A stretch of 7,365 bases of DNA from Spirochaetaceae bacterium (GCA_031255315.1 JAIRSS010000083.1:1-7365), one strand, 5' to 3'. Shown: positions 1 to 6,184, counted from the first letter of the stretch. Notes: generated by a model from the letters alone, not told the origin. Made by a program: numbers and translations.

Positions 1-259
1 CTTTCCAGCGGTCCTGTTTCAATCGTCCGGTTACTCGAATTCCTTGGCCTTTGTGTCCGATAGTAGAGCAATGCTCCGCCAGCTTCGCCCACGCTTCCAC
101 ATCAAAGAAGCATGTTTCCTTTTCAAAACCTGTATCCTGCTTGTAATAGCGGTTTGAGGCAAGGCGAAAGGTACAGACTGGCGTTCCTTTGGGAGTTGAG
201 CGCAGCAAGGGGTCCTGAACTAAGTTTCCTTCAATGAGGATATTGTTGAGACTGTTCAT
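1..259 (-). CDS. ssb: Single-stranded DNA-binding protein, N-terminal part (cut by window edge)
   Basis: SSB coats single-stranded DNA in replication, recombination and repair through an OB fold. The start is ATG at 257-259 on the minus strand, with AGAGG at 266-270 six bases upstream. About 86 residues are visible and begin MNSLNNILIEGNLVQDPLLR. Typical SSB features follow: the early 'I/L-x-EGNLVQDP' strand, 'TPKGTPVCTFRLASNR' near residues 22-37, 'FFDVEAWAKLAE' near 51-62, and 'GHKGQGIRVTGRLKQDRW' near 68-85. The EGNL and SNR(Y/F)(Y/F) wording resembles Treponema SSBs as I remember them. The C-terminal half and acidic tail lie outside the window. The gene has its own leader, which holds a large hairpin, and a strong terminator separates it from pfp, so it appears to be a separate transcription unit. 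Confidence 0.9.
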   Translation of the reverse strand, partial: MNSLNNILIEGNLVQDPLLRSTPKGTPVCTFRLASNRYYKQDTGFEKETCFFDVEAWAKLAEHCSTIGHKGQGIRVTGRLKQDRWK

Positions 260-278
260 AAATTACCTCTGTTTCCGG

Positions 279-318
279 GAGCGTCCGTAATCCCATTCAA
301 TGAATTAGGCGGACGCTC
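279..318 (-). promoter_or_regulatory. Hairpin in the ssb 5' leader, possible operator or mRNA stabiliser
   Basis: A perfect 9-base inverted repeat, GAGCGTCCG at 279-287 and CGGACGCTC at 310-318, encloses 22 bases. These contain a further TAAT/ATTA pairing and a nearly symmetrical ATTCA-A-TGAAT. The inner edge is only eight bases from the ssb Shine-Dalgarno. A minus-strand -10-like TATTAT (324-329) would place the transcription start near base 317, so the mRNA would begin almost exactly with this stem. There is no T-run after it toward ssb, so it is not a terminator. A role in ssb control or transcript stability is inferred. Confidence 0.5.
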
Positions 319-323
319 AATTT

Positions 324-329
324 ATAATA
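324..329 (-). promoter_or_regulatory. Candidate -10 box for ssb
   Basis: The minus strand reads TATTAT here (5 of 6 matches to TATAAT), downstream of the pfp terminator and upstream of the ssb leader hairpin. I see no convincing -35 box 16-18 bases upstream (GCGGAA at 17), so this rests on position and the -10 match alone. Confidence 0.3.
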
Positions 330-368
330 CCGTATGTATGGAACGATTCCGCGCGGCGCTTCGGGGGC

Positions 369-424
369 AAAACAAAAATTTTAAAAACGCGGCTGTTCCG
401 AAATTGAAGTTTTAGAACAGCCGC
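369..424 (-). terminator. Strong intrinsic terminator between pfp and ssb
   Basis: A perfect 10-base stem, GCGGCTGTTC at 389-398 with GAACAGCCGC at 415-424, has a 16-base loop. On the minus strand it is followed by G, five T, four A, five T, G and four T. That is a classic Rho-independent terminator for leftward transcription, as from pfp. On the plus strand the bases after the stem are not T-rich. The loop and upper stem (TTCC.AAA..TGAAGTTTT) resemble the second module of repeats A and B, so the terminator may be a diverged copy of that element. Confidence 0.8.
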
Positions 425-715
425 ATATAATTATCATTCTCCTGGCGGCTAAACTTGAACAGGCCGCCGTGATGTTGGACTCAAGTCCGTCAGATCATTT
501 TACCGGAATCCAGGGTTTCTTAGTCTTTGGAGCCTGTCCCAAAGCTAATTGACTGTGCGCTGCGCCCACGATTTTGGGGCAGGCTCTTGCGGTTTTTTCG
601 GACTAAAGTCCGCGGCTTTCAGCTGTGCAAAATCGCGAATTTCGCGGTTGCGTTCCCAAAAACTGAAGTTTTGAGAAAGCCTCTTTGTGTAAATAAAAAC
701 CCCGCCGAACAGCGC
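425..715. other. Gene-free, hairpin-rich gap downstream of pfp
   Basis: I found no credible coding sequence here. If pfp transcription runs on to the terminator at 369-424, this is its 3' untranslated region. It holds several short stems: GGCGGC/GCCGCC at 444-449 and 463-468, GGAC-TCAA-GTCC at 477-488, the long arm-paired repeat at 530-586, CGGAC-TAAA-GTCCG at 599-612, CGCGAA-T-TTCGCG at 634-646, and a longer imperfect hairpin at 650-680. A 6-base stem spanning the pfp stop codon (711-716 with 724-729) is followed on the minus strand, after 11 bases, by TTTTTATTT and could act as a weak early terminator. Confidence 0.55.
529..680. repeat. Modular intergenic repeat, copy A (two modules)
   Basis: Module 1 (529-592): arm GAGCCTGTCCCAAA (530-543) pairs with TTTGGGGCAGGCTC (573-586) over 14 bases with one G-U, and an inner hairpin forms around GTGCGC/GCGC. 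It matches copy C at 6813-6881 in layout and much of the sequence (TAATTG, CTGTGCGCT, CTCTTGC.GTT). Module 2 (about 629-680): CGCGAA-T-TTCGCG followed by TTCCCAAAAACTGAAGTTTT and an imperfect closing arm; it closely matches copy B at 2500-2550. A spacer with the CGGAC-TAAA-GTCCG hairpin (599-612) joins the two. The element is entirely intergenic. Confidence 0.75.
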
Positions 716-2374
716 CTACTTCAGGCGCTCCAACTTCAACGTTTTGACCGGCTGATCGCAGACTTCGCTGGGGCCGAAATACTGTATGGCCCCGGGGAAT
801 AGGAAACTCGTCTGTACCGCCCACGTATCTCTGACCGCGGCAAACGCCTTAAACGGCTTGCCGTCCAGTTCCACAAGGGCCTTCCTGATGACGGGCTTCC
901 GGGAGCCGTGCCGCTGTTCCATGTTCATCATCATGGTTAGCGGGATGCCGCCGGCTATCCATTGCTCCGCTGGAGCGGTTAGGTTCCGCACGCTGGAAAG
1001 ATAGCCGGTAAGTCCCGATGCGACAAGCACGAAGGCGCTGAAGCCCAAGGCATAGCAGTAGTCGGCGTCGAAGTTGGAAGGGACCGCGCAACGGCCCTCA
1101 TATCCGAAAAAATGCCCCAAGGCGCTGAATTTACCCGTATATTCGCCCCTGGTTTTCAGTTCAGCCAGACGCTCTTTTACCATTATAATGAGGAGTTTTT
1201 CTGTTTCAATCTGAGAAACCTGAACATTGCCATGCGGATCCCGGTCCATCAGAAGCTGTTTCGCAATATCCGCCGGCAGCCTGTAGATAAGGCTGTACGA
1301 CGCCTCGGAAAGCCCGGTCTTGAGCCAGAAAAGTTGGCTGTCAAAGGAAGAGAGGGCGGCGAATTCCTTTTCGTTTTGGGCCATGAGGTCGTTAAGTTCC
1401 GCGATAAGGGCTTTCATTTCAGGAATGAATTCCACCAGCCCTTCGGGGATAAGAATCACCCCAAAGTTATCGCCTTTTTCCGCCCGGCGAACCACGGAAT
1501 TACATATCTGGTCCACCACCTGACCCAGGGAGAACTTTCCCGCTTCGATCTCTTCGGAGATAAGGCAGATGTTCGGCTGGGTTTGAAGAGCGCATTCCAA
1601 GGCGATATGGCTTGCAGAACGGCCCATGAGTTTGATGAAGTGCCAGTATTTTTTTGCGCTGTTGGCGTCCCGCGCTATGTTTCCAATAAGTTCGCTGTAG
1701 GTTTTAACCGCCGTATCGAAACCAAAGGATGTTTCGATATACGTATTCTTCAGGTCTCCGTCTATGGTTTTGGGGCAGCCGATGACCAGGGTGGACGCTC
1801 CCTGAGCCAGGAAGTATTCAGCCAAAAGCGCGGCGTTAGTATTGGAATCATCGCCGCCTATTATAACCACCGCGTCCAGCTTGAGCCTTCGGGCCGTCGC
1901 CAGGGCCGCGGCAAACTGTTCCGGGGTTTCAATCTTGGTCCTGCCGGAACCTATGATGTCGAACCCCCCGGTATTCCGGTATAGATCGATGATTTCGCCG
2001 GTTAGTTTTAGGGTTTTGTTGTCCGTAAGGCCGCTTGGCCCCCCAAGAAAGCCGTAGAGGATAGAGTCAGGATTACCCTTCATAAGGCCGTCGTAGAGAC
2101 CCGCGATAACGTTATGCCCGCCGGGGGCCTGTCCACCCGACAGAATGACCCCTACCGTGAGGGGGCGATGGATTGCGTTGTTGCTGCCGGATGTAAACAC
2201 CGCAACAGGCTTGCCGTAGCTGTGTTTGAACAGGGCTTTGAGGTCTTCCTGATCGGCCAGAGATTCGGTGGGAGCGCCCAACTCAACAGAAATTTCGCTT
2301 ACCTTCCGGGACAGGCTTGCAGGAAGTTTGGGCTGATACCGGTAACGCGCTTCTTGTAACGCCGAAATATGCAT
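716..2374 (-). CDS. pfp: Pyrophosphate-dependent 6-phosphofructokinase, long type
   Basis: This cytosolic enzyme converts fructose 6-phosphate to fructose 1,6-bisphosphate using PPi, reversibly, in place of the ATP-dependent enzyme. From ATG at 2372-2374 the protein has 552 residues, usual for the long family found in spirochaetes and plants. Motifs: [10 protein letters not shown] at 79-88 (phosphoryl donor site), GGDDSNTN at 173-180, [10 protein letters not shown] at 201-210, MGRSASH at 250-256, IPEG at 309-312 and YEGRC at 425-429. The second Asp of GGDD (176) and the Lys of PKTID (202) are the family's markers for PPi rather than ATP use; the Asp in TID is the catalytic base. Reading can be extended upstream to 2446, but GGAGGAG at 2383-2389 lies eight bases before ATG 2374 and the promoter overlaps the extension, so I chose the shorter form. 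Confidence 0.95.
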   Translation of the reverse strand: MHISALQEARYRYQPKLPASLSRKVSEISVELGAPTESLADQEDLKALFKHSYGKPVAVFTSGSNNAIHRPLTVGVILSGGQAPGGHNVIAGLYDGLMKGNPDSILYGFLGGPSGLTDNKTLKLTGEIIDLYRNTGGFDIIGSGRTKIETPEQFAAALATARRLKLDAVVIIGGDDSNTNAALLAEYFLAQGASTLVIGCPKTIDGDLKNTYIETSFGFDTAVKTYSELIGNIARDANSAKKYWHFIKLMGRSASHIALECALQTQPNICLISEEIEAGKFSLGQVVDQICNSVVRRAEKGDNFGVILIPEGLVEFIPEMKALIAELNDLMAQNEKEFAALSSFDSQLFWLKTGLSEASYSLIYRLPADIAKQLLMDRDPHGNVQVSQIETEKLLIIMVKERLAELKTRGEYTGKFSALGHFFGYEGRCAVPSNFDADYCYALGFSAFVLVASGLTGYLSSVRNLTAPAEQWIAGGIPLTMMMNMEQRHGSRKPVIRKALVELDGKPFKAFAAVRDTWAVQTSFLFPGAIQYFGPSEVCDQPVKTLKLERLK

Positions 2375-2382
2375 AAAAAGGT

Positions 2383-2389
2383 CTCCTCC
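2383..2389 (-). promoter_or_regulatory. Shine-Dalgarno that fixes the pfp start
   Basis: GGAGGAG on the minus strand, eight bases upstream of ATG 2372-2374. It supports this start over the in-frame ATG at 2446, which overlaps the predicted -35 box. Confidence 0.8.
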
Positions 2390-2417
2390 AGATTGAATAT
2401 GCGCTGTGAATACTCCT

Positions 2418-2446
2418 ATCATAACGGAGATACAGGGCTTGGACAA
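2418..2446 (-). promoter_or_regulatory. Sigma-70-type promoter of pfp
   Basis: On the minus strand, TTGTCC (2441-2446; 4 of 6 matches to TTGACA) is separated by exactly 17 bases from TATGAT (2418-2423; 5 of 6 matches to TATAAT). Transcription would start near 2411, giving a leader of roughly 35 bases with the GGAGGAG ribosome site before the pfp ATG. It is the best promoter I can see in the window. Confidence 0.7.
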
Positions 2447-2484
2447 GGTTACGCAGCAATTCCGAGTTCAAAATACCATAGGAT

Positions 2485-2550
2485 GGAGCCTGTCCCAAAA
2501 CCGTGAATTTCACGGTTGCTTTCCCAAAAACTGAAGTTTTGGGAAAGCCC
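2485..2550. repeat. Modular intergenic repeat, copy B (module 2 with a remnant of module 1)
   Basis: It begins with GGAGCCTGTCCCAAA (2485-2499), identical to 529-543 of copy A, then passes directly into module 2: AACCGTGAA-T-TTCACGGTT (2499-2517) and a perfect 12-base stem GCTTTCCCAAAA (2518-2529) / TTTTGGGAAAGC (2537-2548) with loop ACTGAAG. About 88 bases present in copy A are absent, with the junction inside a run of A. It lies in the gap after the UMP kinase gene. On the minus strand the 2499-2517 stem ends in TTTT, so it may help stop the upstream operon, but the T-run is short. Confidence 0.75.
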
Positions 2551-2626
2551 CGATGGTCAGTGATTGAATTCGGAATTACTGAAGATTGAGAATTACCGCC
2601 GCTGCTGTAGACACACCGGCCTGCCT

Positions 2627-3310
2627 TCAGCCAATTGTTGTGCCTAAAAAATTTTCCCCCATAAGCAGCTTCCTCAAATTGTCCAGATTGCGGCCCTCGG
2701 CGCATATCACCTGAAGGCCGATCCGGGCGGCGTGGCGGCTTGCCACAGGATCAAACGGCACATTTTTCCCCGGCGTCCATTCGTCCCCCACTATAGCCCG
2801 GAAGTCAGCCCAGGAAATACGGTCTATGGGTTTGGCGGCAGGGTTTTTCCGGGGGTCATCGGTGTACACTTGAGCGATATTGGAAAGATTGATCACTTTA
2901 TCCGCGTGGAACCGCTCGGCCAAGAGGACGGCGTCGTAATCTGAGGAAAACCCCGGCTTCCAGCCGGCCGCCACGAGGACCCGGCCTACAAAGGAGCCCG
3001 CCAGCGAAGGATCGATAATCACATCCTGGGTACAGCAGTCACCCATCACGGCTTTGACAAGCTGGGCGTTAAGACGGGTCGCCATTACCCCTATCCAGTC
3101 CGCCTGATCGTTGGAACCGCCGCTTGAAATATTCCGGTATGCCTTTTGCCAGGCCCGGGCCGGGCCGCCGCCGCCTGCGACAAAGATAAACCGCCGGTTT
3201 TCATCGGCTTCCAATAGTTCCCGGATAAGAGAAACAAACCCCGAAAGAAAGTGCTCATCCACCTTGTCGGGAGCAATAATAGACCCCCCCAGGGATAGTA
3301 CAGTGATCAC
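2627..3310 (-). CDS. pyrH: UMP kinase, archaeal-type amino-acid-kinase family
   Basis: UMP kinase phosphorylates UMP to UDP with ATP in pyrimidine nucleotide synthesis. I start it at GTG 3308-3310 (227 residues) because AGAGGAGG (3317-3324) sits six bases upstream; ATG 3331 has no such site and adds seven residues (MAQRRRH) atypical of the family. Motifs: LSLGGS (5-10), GGGGPAR (46-52), DWIGVMATRLNA (71-82), GWKPGFSSDYDA (116-127), NIAQVYTDDP (144-153), VPFDPVASRHA (184-194) and GENFLGTTI (218-226). LSLGGS, the ATRLNA segment and the DPVA...GTTI end fit the archaeal type better than ordinary bacterial PyrH. Canonical N-x-DG-VYT-x-DP here reads AQ in place of DG. It lies 45 bases after the lipoprotein gene and probably shares its transcript. 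Other kinases of this fold are possible. Confidence 0.82.
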   Translation of the reverse strand: MITVLSLGGSIIAPDKVDEHFLSGFVSLIRELLEADENRRFIFVAGGGGPARAWQKAYRNISSGGSNDQADWIGVMATRLNAQLVKAVMGDCCTQDVIIDPSLAGSFVGRVLVAAGWKPGFSSDYDAVLLAERFHADKVINLSNIAQVYTDDPRKNPAAKPIDRISWADFRAIVGDEWTPGKNVPFDPVASRHAARIGLQVICAEGRNLDNLRKLLMGENFLGTTIG

Positions 3311-3316
3311 GTGCCG

Positions 3317-3324
3317 CCTCCTCT
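3317..3324 (-). promoter_or_regulatory. Shine-Dalgarno for the GTG start of the UMP kinase
   Basis: The minus strand reads AGAGGAGG, six bases before GTG 3308-3310. It lies inside the reading frame that would begin at ATG 3331, which argues that the ATG is not used. The upstream genes of the operon are coupled by overlap and have weaker sites, so this gene may be translated more independently. Confidence 0.75.
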
Positions 3325-3355
3325 GCGCCATCCCCGTTCACGGTCCGGCGCCGTT

Positions 3356-4993
3356 TCATTGTAGATATACGCCATTAATTGTAACATCACTCCACAAAGA
3401 AGAATAAGATTCAAGCCCGCCGGCCGCTTCCTCCCAAAGGCTCTGCAAAGCGTAATCCCGTTCCCGCGCCGTAGTCCGGCCCCGGGGATCCATCCGGGAG
3501 AGGGAAACCTGCCCACGGGAAAAGGTGATGCGCTGGCAGTCCAGACTGCCGAAGTAGTAGGCCGCATGATCCTGCCGCACGGTGAAGGCGGGAGGAGCGG
3601 CCCCCGCTCCCAGCGCAGGATCCACCGGTATCCAGCCCGCGCCGTCTATCCAGAATTCAGCCCAGAAGTGCCGGAAGGCGTTCTGTGCCTTGTCCACCAG
3701 GACCCCTGCCGACGGCCTGGCGGGAATACCGGCGGCTCGAGCCAGGGCGCAAAAAAGAAGAGCCGCCATATAGGGATCCGCCTGGTTTTCCAGCAGCGCG
3801 TCCCGGGCGTTTCCGCTCAGAGCGTTCCATTGAATGTTTCCGTTTTCAATGAGCCATTCGTATATACGCCGGGCCTTAAGATAGGGATTCTGTTCTCTTC
3901 CGGTTATGGCCTGGCTTTGGCGCGTTACCTCCGAATCGTCCGAAGGAATGAGAGAAGACGGCTCGGTATACACCGCCGCCATAGACGAAGGAGCATCCTG
4001 ACGGGGGATGCGTATCTGAGACGGGTTAAGGTTGGTCTCCACGGCGTAGACTTCCACCGCATAGAAGAGAGTGATGCCGGTGGTGGAATCGCTCTTGAGG
4101 TCCCGGAGCCGGTAGAGGGAAACCCCCCGGTAGTTTTCAATATAGGGATCAAGGCTTCGGGAGAGAATCTCCGGGTTGCGCTGGGAAGCCGAAACAACCG
4201 GCTGAGGAACCCACAGATACAGGATATTAGAGGACGACGCTTCCCGGACCAGAATATTCACCGAATAGGAGAGGGCGTAACTCCGCTTCTCCCGGTATAC
4301 CTTGGTTCCCGGTTTTCCAGTTACCTCAAAGAATTGAGGGCTGCTCTCGCCCCTGAGCGTCCTGACTTCCAAGCCGCCGCTGACGGCCCCGTCCGGAACC
4401 CGAACCCGGATTTCCCGCTCGCTCCAGAGTTCGTACCCCAAGTCGCCGTCGAAGACCTCTACCCAGGCGGGTCCGCCTATTCCCGCGGGAGCGGACGCCG
4501 GCGTTTCAGCGCCCCAGGCGAAATACACACCGCCGCTTTCCCGGGATGCCCCGAAATTGTTTCCCGCTATGGACACCAACTGGCCGATGGCTCCCGATGC
4601 GGGCGTTACGGACAATATCTGGGGGCCTATCCCGGCCTGCTCCGGCGAAACCGGCTCCGGGATAGCCGCCTGGTTGGAAAACAACGCCGGATTACTCTTT
4701 TTAGCCCCCCGGTGGACATATACTAAGCCTGATTCACCGAATTCAGGAACCCGAAAGACAATACGGTCGTCCCTCCATTCAACATACGATGAAGATGTGG
4801 GAGCGCTCCCCGCGATAGTAACGTAAGACTCATCCTGTTCATCCCCAAAATTCTCCCCGCTGATAGTCAGCGCTTCCCCCATCATCCCAATCCGGGGGTA
4901 GATTTCAACTATCCGGGGGCCTTCCTGGGTACAACCGGGATACAACAATACCGCCGCAGAAACAAGAAAGAACCGAAGAAGGGAATTACTCAT
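3356..4993 (-). CDS. Lipoprotein with two IPT/TIG domains and a transglutaminase-like domain
   Basis: The 545-residue protein has a short N-terminus (MSNSLLRFF), a hydrophobic segment and LLYPGC, giving lipid-modified Cys21 by a relaxed spirochaete-type lipobox, so it should be anchored on the outer face of a membrane. Two immunoglobulin-like IPT/TIG domains follow, about 26-95 (PRIVEIYPRIGMMGEALTISG) and 122-224 (GPQILSVTPASGAIGQLVSI). Residues about 230-365 are a beta-rich linker. The transglutaminase-like core is about 365-460: ALLFCALARAAGIPAR (411-426), RHFWAEFW with His442, and GWIPVDP with Asp458. The usual catalytic Cys, 15 residues before the Gly of GIPAR, is Pro407 here; Cys415 is elsewhere in the helix. 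Catalysis is therefore doubtful. The start overlaps the preceding gene by eight bases (ATGAGTAA). Substrate unknown; polysaccharide or peptide binding is a guess. Confidence 0.85.
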   Translation of the reverse strand: MSNSLLRFFLVSAAVLLYPGCTQEGPRIVEIYPRIGMMGEALTISGENFGDEQDESYVTIAGSAPTSSSYVEWRDDRIVFRVPEFGESGLVYVHRGAKKSNPALFSNQAAIPEPVSPEQAGIGPQILSVTPASGAIGQLVSIAGNNFGASRESGGVYFAWGAETPASAPAGIGGPAWVEVFDGDLGYELWSEREIRVRVPDGAVSGGLEVRTLRGESSPQFFEVTGKPGTKVYREKRSYALSYSVNILVREASSSNILYLWVPQPVVSASQRNPEILSRSLDPYIENYRGVSLYRLRDLKSDSTTGITLFYAVEVYAVETNLNPSQIRIPRQDAPSSMAAVYTEPSSLIPSDDSEVTRQSQAITGREQNPYLKARRIYEWLIENGNIQWNALSGNARDALLENQADPYMAALLFCALARAAGIPARPSAGVLVDKAQNAFRHFWAEFWIDGAGWIPVDPALGAGAAPPAFTVRQDHAAYYFGSLDCQRITFSRGQVSLSRMDPRGRTTARERDYALQSLWEEAAGGLESYSSLWSDVTINGVYLQ

Positions 4994-5582
4994 TGAAGGC
5001 AGGCTGTCTCCCTGACCGGGAAGTATTATTTTCCTGAGCCGGATGCCTTGGAGCGGACTGGGCTTCGGCAGGCGGCGGTTGCGGGGACAGAGGCTCCTGA
5101 TCGGCGATGTAGGGGTTGATTTCTACCTGAATTTCGATACGGGGTTCGTCCGGGTTTTTCCCCGAACCCAGGGGGAAAAAGTAAATTTGTTCGCCGTATT
5201 CTAAGGGAATCGTTTCCATCGTGGTTTGATAGTGTATACCCTGATTAGGAATGTCTATCCAGATTTGGCCCTGAGCCACCAGGATGTTCCGTCCGTTTCT
5301 TTGACGGTATGGAGTGAACTGAACCGCCACCACAATATTGTTCCCTACCAGCTTCATTCCCACCGGCCGTCCGGGAATTGTTACTTTGGACCTGGCGGAA
5401 TTCCATACTTCTTCCTGGTCCTGCTCCACCACACGGGCTATAATGGCCATTTTTACCGCCTGGTCCTTGAGGGCGGGAACCAGTTCTTCCAAGGATAATT
5501 CCTGAGCGATTACAACGCCGCTGGCGGCTGCAAACAAAGCGCTAAATAAGGTCATTTGACGAAACAACGGGCAGCGCATCAT
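4986..5582 (-). CDS. Small secreted protein of unknown function, anti-sigma operon
   Basis: I do not recognise this family. The 198-residue product has an apparent signal peptide (MMRCPLFRQM then a hydrophobic run to about residue 26), with likely cleavage near VIA-QELS. A short helix-like stretch (30-58) is followed by a beta-rich body (about 64-157; for example NNIVVAVQFTPYR, ILVAQGQIWIDI, EQIYFFPLGSG, RIEIQVEINPY). The last 36 residues are rich in Pro, Gln and Ser and look disordered. There is no lipobox or later membrane segment, so it is probably periplasmic. Its ATG overlaps the anti-sigma stop (ATGA at 5579-5582), and a second ATG follows directly. It is translationally coupled between the anti-sigma factor and the lipoprotein, so a joint envelope role is likely by context only. 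Confidence 0.8.
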   Translation of the reverse strand: MMRCPLFRQMTLFSALFAAASGVVIAQELSLEELVPALKDQAVKMAIIARVVEQDQEEVWNSARSKVTIPGRPVGMKLVGNNIVVAVQFTPYRQRNGRNILVAQGQIWIDIPNQGIHYQTTMETIPLEYGEQIYFFPLGSGKNPDEPRIEIQVEINPYIADQEPLSPQPPPAEAQSAPRHPAQENNTSRSGRQPAFNE

Positions 5583-6184
5583 TTATTTCCCGTTCCCCTG
5601 GAATAATCCGCCGCCCTGATGATAGCCGGCTCTCCGGATCTCATAAAATGTTTCGTTTCCGGCAAACGTATGATCATAAAATCGGTCCCGGAATTGTCCT
5701 GGCCTATATATTGCAATACATCGTTCATGGTGGAGACCGGCACGATACCGGGGGCGTCAAGGTCCAGTCCGGCGGAAACAACCGTATCGGGAATTCTGTC
5801 CGGGCTTGAGGGACGATTTACCAGGGCAAGGGTGAACGCAAGGACAAAAAGAGCCACCGCCGCCGCCGCCGCGGGCAGGGGAATAACCACCGAACGGTTC
5901 CACACCTTCCGGCGCGGGGGGAATTCCCGCAACGCTGATCCCGGCGCTCCGCCTGAACAAACCTGCCCGGCTGCCACATCCCAGACCCGGTCCCTCACTT
6001 CTTCCGGAGAAAATCCCGGCTTGTATACCGGCTCTTCCCGCATGACGGCGGAAATCCCCTCAATTTTCGCGAGGGCGGCCCGGCATTCGGGACAAATAAC
6101 CAAATGAGCTTCCAGATGTTCTTTCCAGGGGGAGGGAAGCTCACGATCATAATAAACAGAAAGAATTTGACGATCAGGACACAT
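5579..6184 (-). CDS. Membrane anti-sigma factor with zinc-binding ZAS domain
   Basis: It should bind and inhibit the sigma factor encoded just upstream, releasing it on an envelope signal. The N-terminal domain has the ZAS pattern H-x3-C-x2-C (HLVICPEC; His27, Cys31, Cys34 counted from ATG 6182-6184), with Cys2 as the probable fourth zinc ligand, and the usual 'YYDRELPSPWKEHLEAHL' wording. One transmembrane segment spans about 98-122, preceded by Arg/Lys (RRKVWNR), which fits a cytoplasmic N-terminus. The roughly 80-residue outer domain is unfamiliar (for example DFMIIRLPETKHFM, GEPAIIRAADYSR). Another ATG at 6191-6193 adds three residues, but AAGG lies directly against it and nine bases before ATG 6184, so I prefer the latter. 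The gene overlaps the sigma gene by 11 bases and the next gene by four. Confidence 0.88.
   Translation of the reverse strand: MCPDRQILSVYYDRELPSPWKEHLEAHLVICPECRAALAKIEGISAVMREEPVYKPGFSPEEVRDRVWDVAAGQVCSGGAPGSALREFPPRRKVWNRSVVIPLPAAAAAVALFVLAFTLALVNRPSSPDRIPDTVVSAGLDLDAPGIVPVSTMNDVLQYIGQDNSGTDFMIIRLPETKHFMRSGEPAIIRAADYSRGTGNK

Noticed and set aside
529..598. Plus-strand intrinsic terminator (repeat A stem followed by GGTTTTTT)
   Set aside because: No plus-strand gene lies upstream to be terminated; the stem is better explained as a repeat module.
260..715. CRISPR array in the repeat-rich gap
   Set aside because: The repeats are inverted and modular, not direct repeats at regular spacing, and no cas gene is present.
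527..802. Plus-strand open frame of 91 codons across repeat A
   Set aside because: It consists of translated repeat hairpins plus antisense of the pfp 3' end, and has no ribosome site.
1112..1984. Long plus-strand open frame of 290 codons opposite pfp
   Set aside because: It is antisense to a protein with all PPi-phosphofructokinase motifs, has no recognisable domain of its own, and is explained by codon bias of the real gene.
2375..2446. 24-residue N-terminal extension of pfp from ATG 2446
   Set aside because: The extension overlaps the predicted -35 and -10 boxes, while ATG 2374 has a strong Shine-Dalgarno and gives a family-typical start.
2283..2705. Minus-strand open frame of 140 codons between pfp and the UMP kinase gene
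   Set aside because: It overlaps both ends of better genes and reads through repeat B and the pfp promoter; the product looks like translated non-coding DNA.
3311..3331. Seven-residue N-terminal extension of the UMP kinase from ATG 3331
   Set aside because: The AGAGGAGG ribosome site lies within it, and the extra MAQRRRH is atypical; the GTG at 3310 is preferred.
3566..4726. Long plus-strand open frame of 386 codons opposite the lipoprotein gene
   Set aside because: It is antisense to a well-supported lipoprotein; its Arg- and Pro-rich product shows no domain or signal, and no ribosome site was seen.
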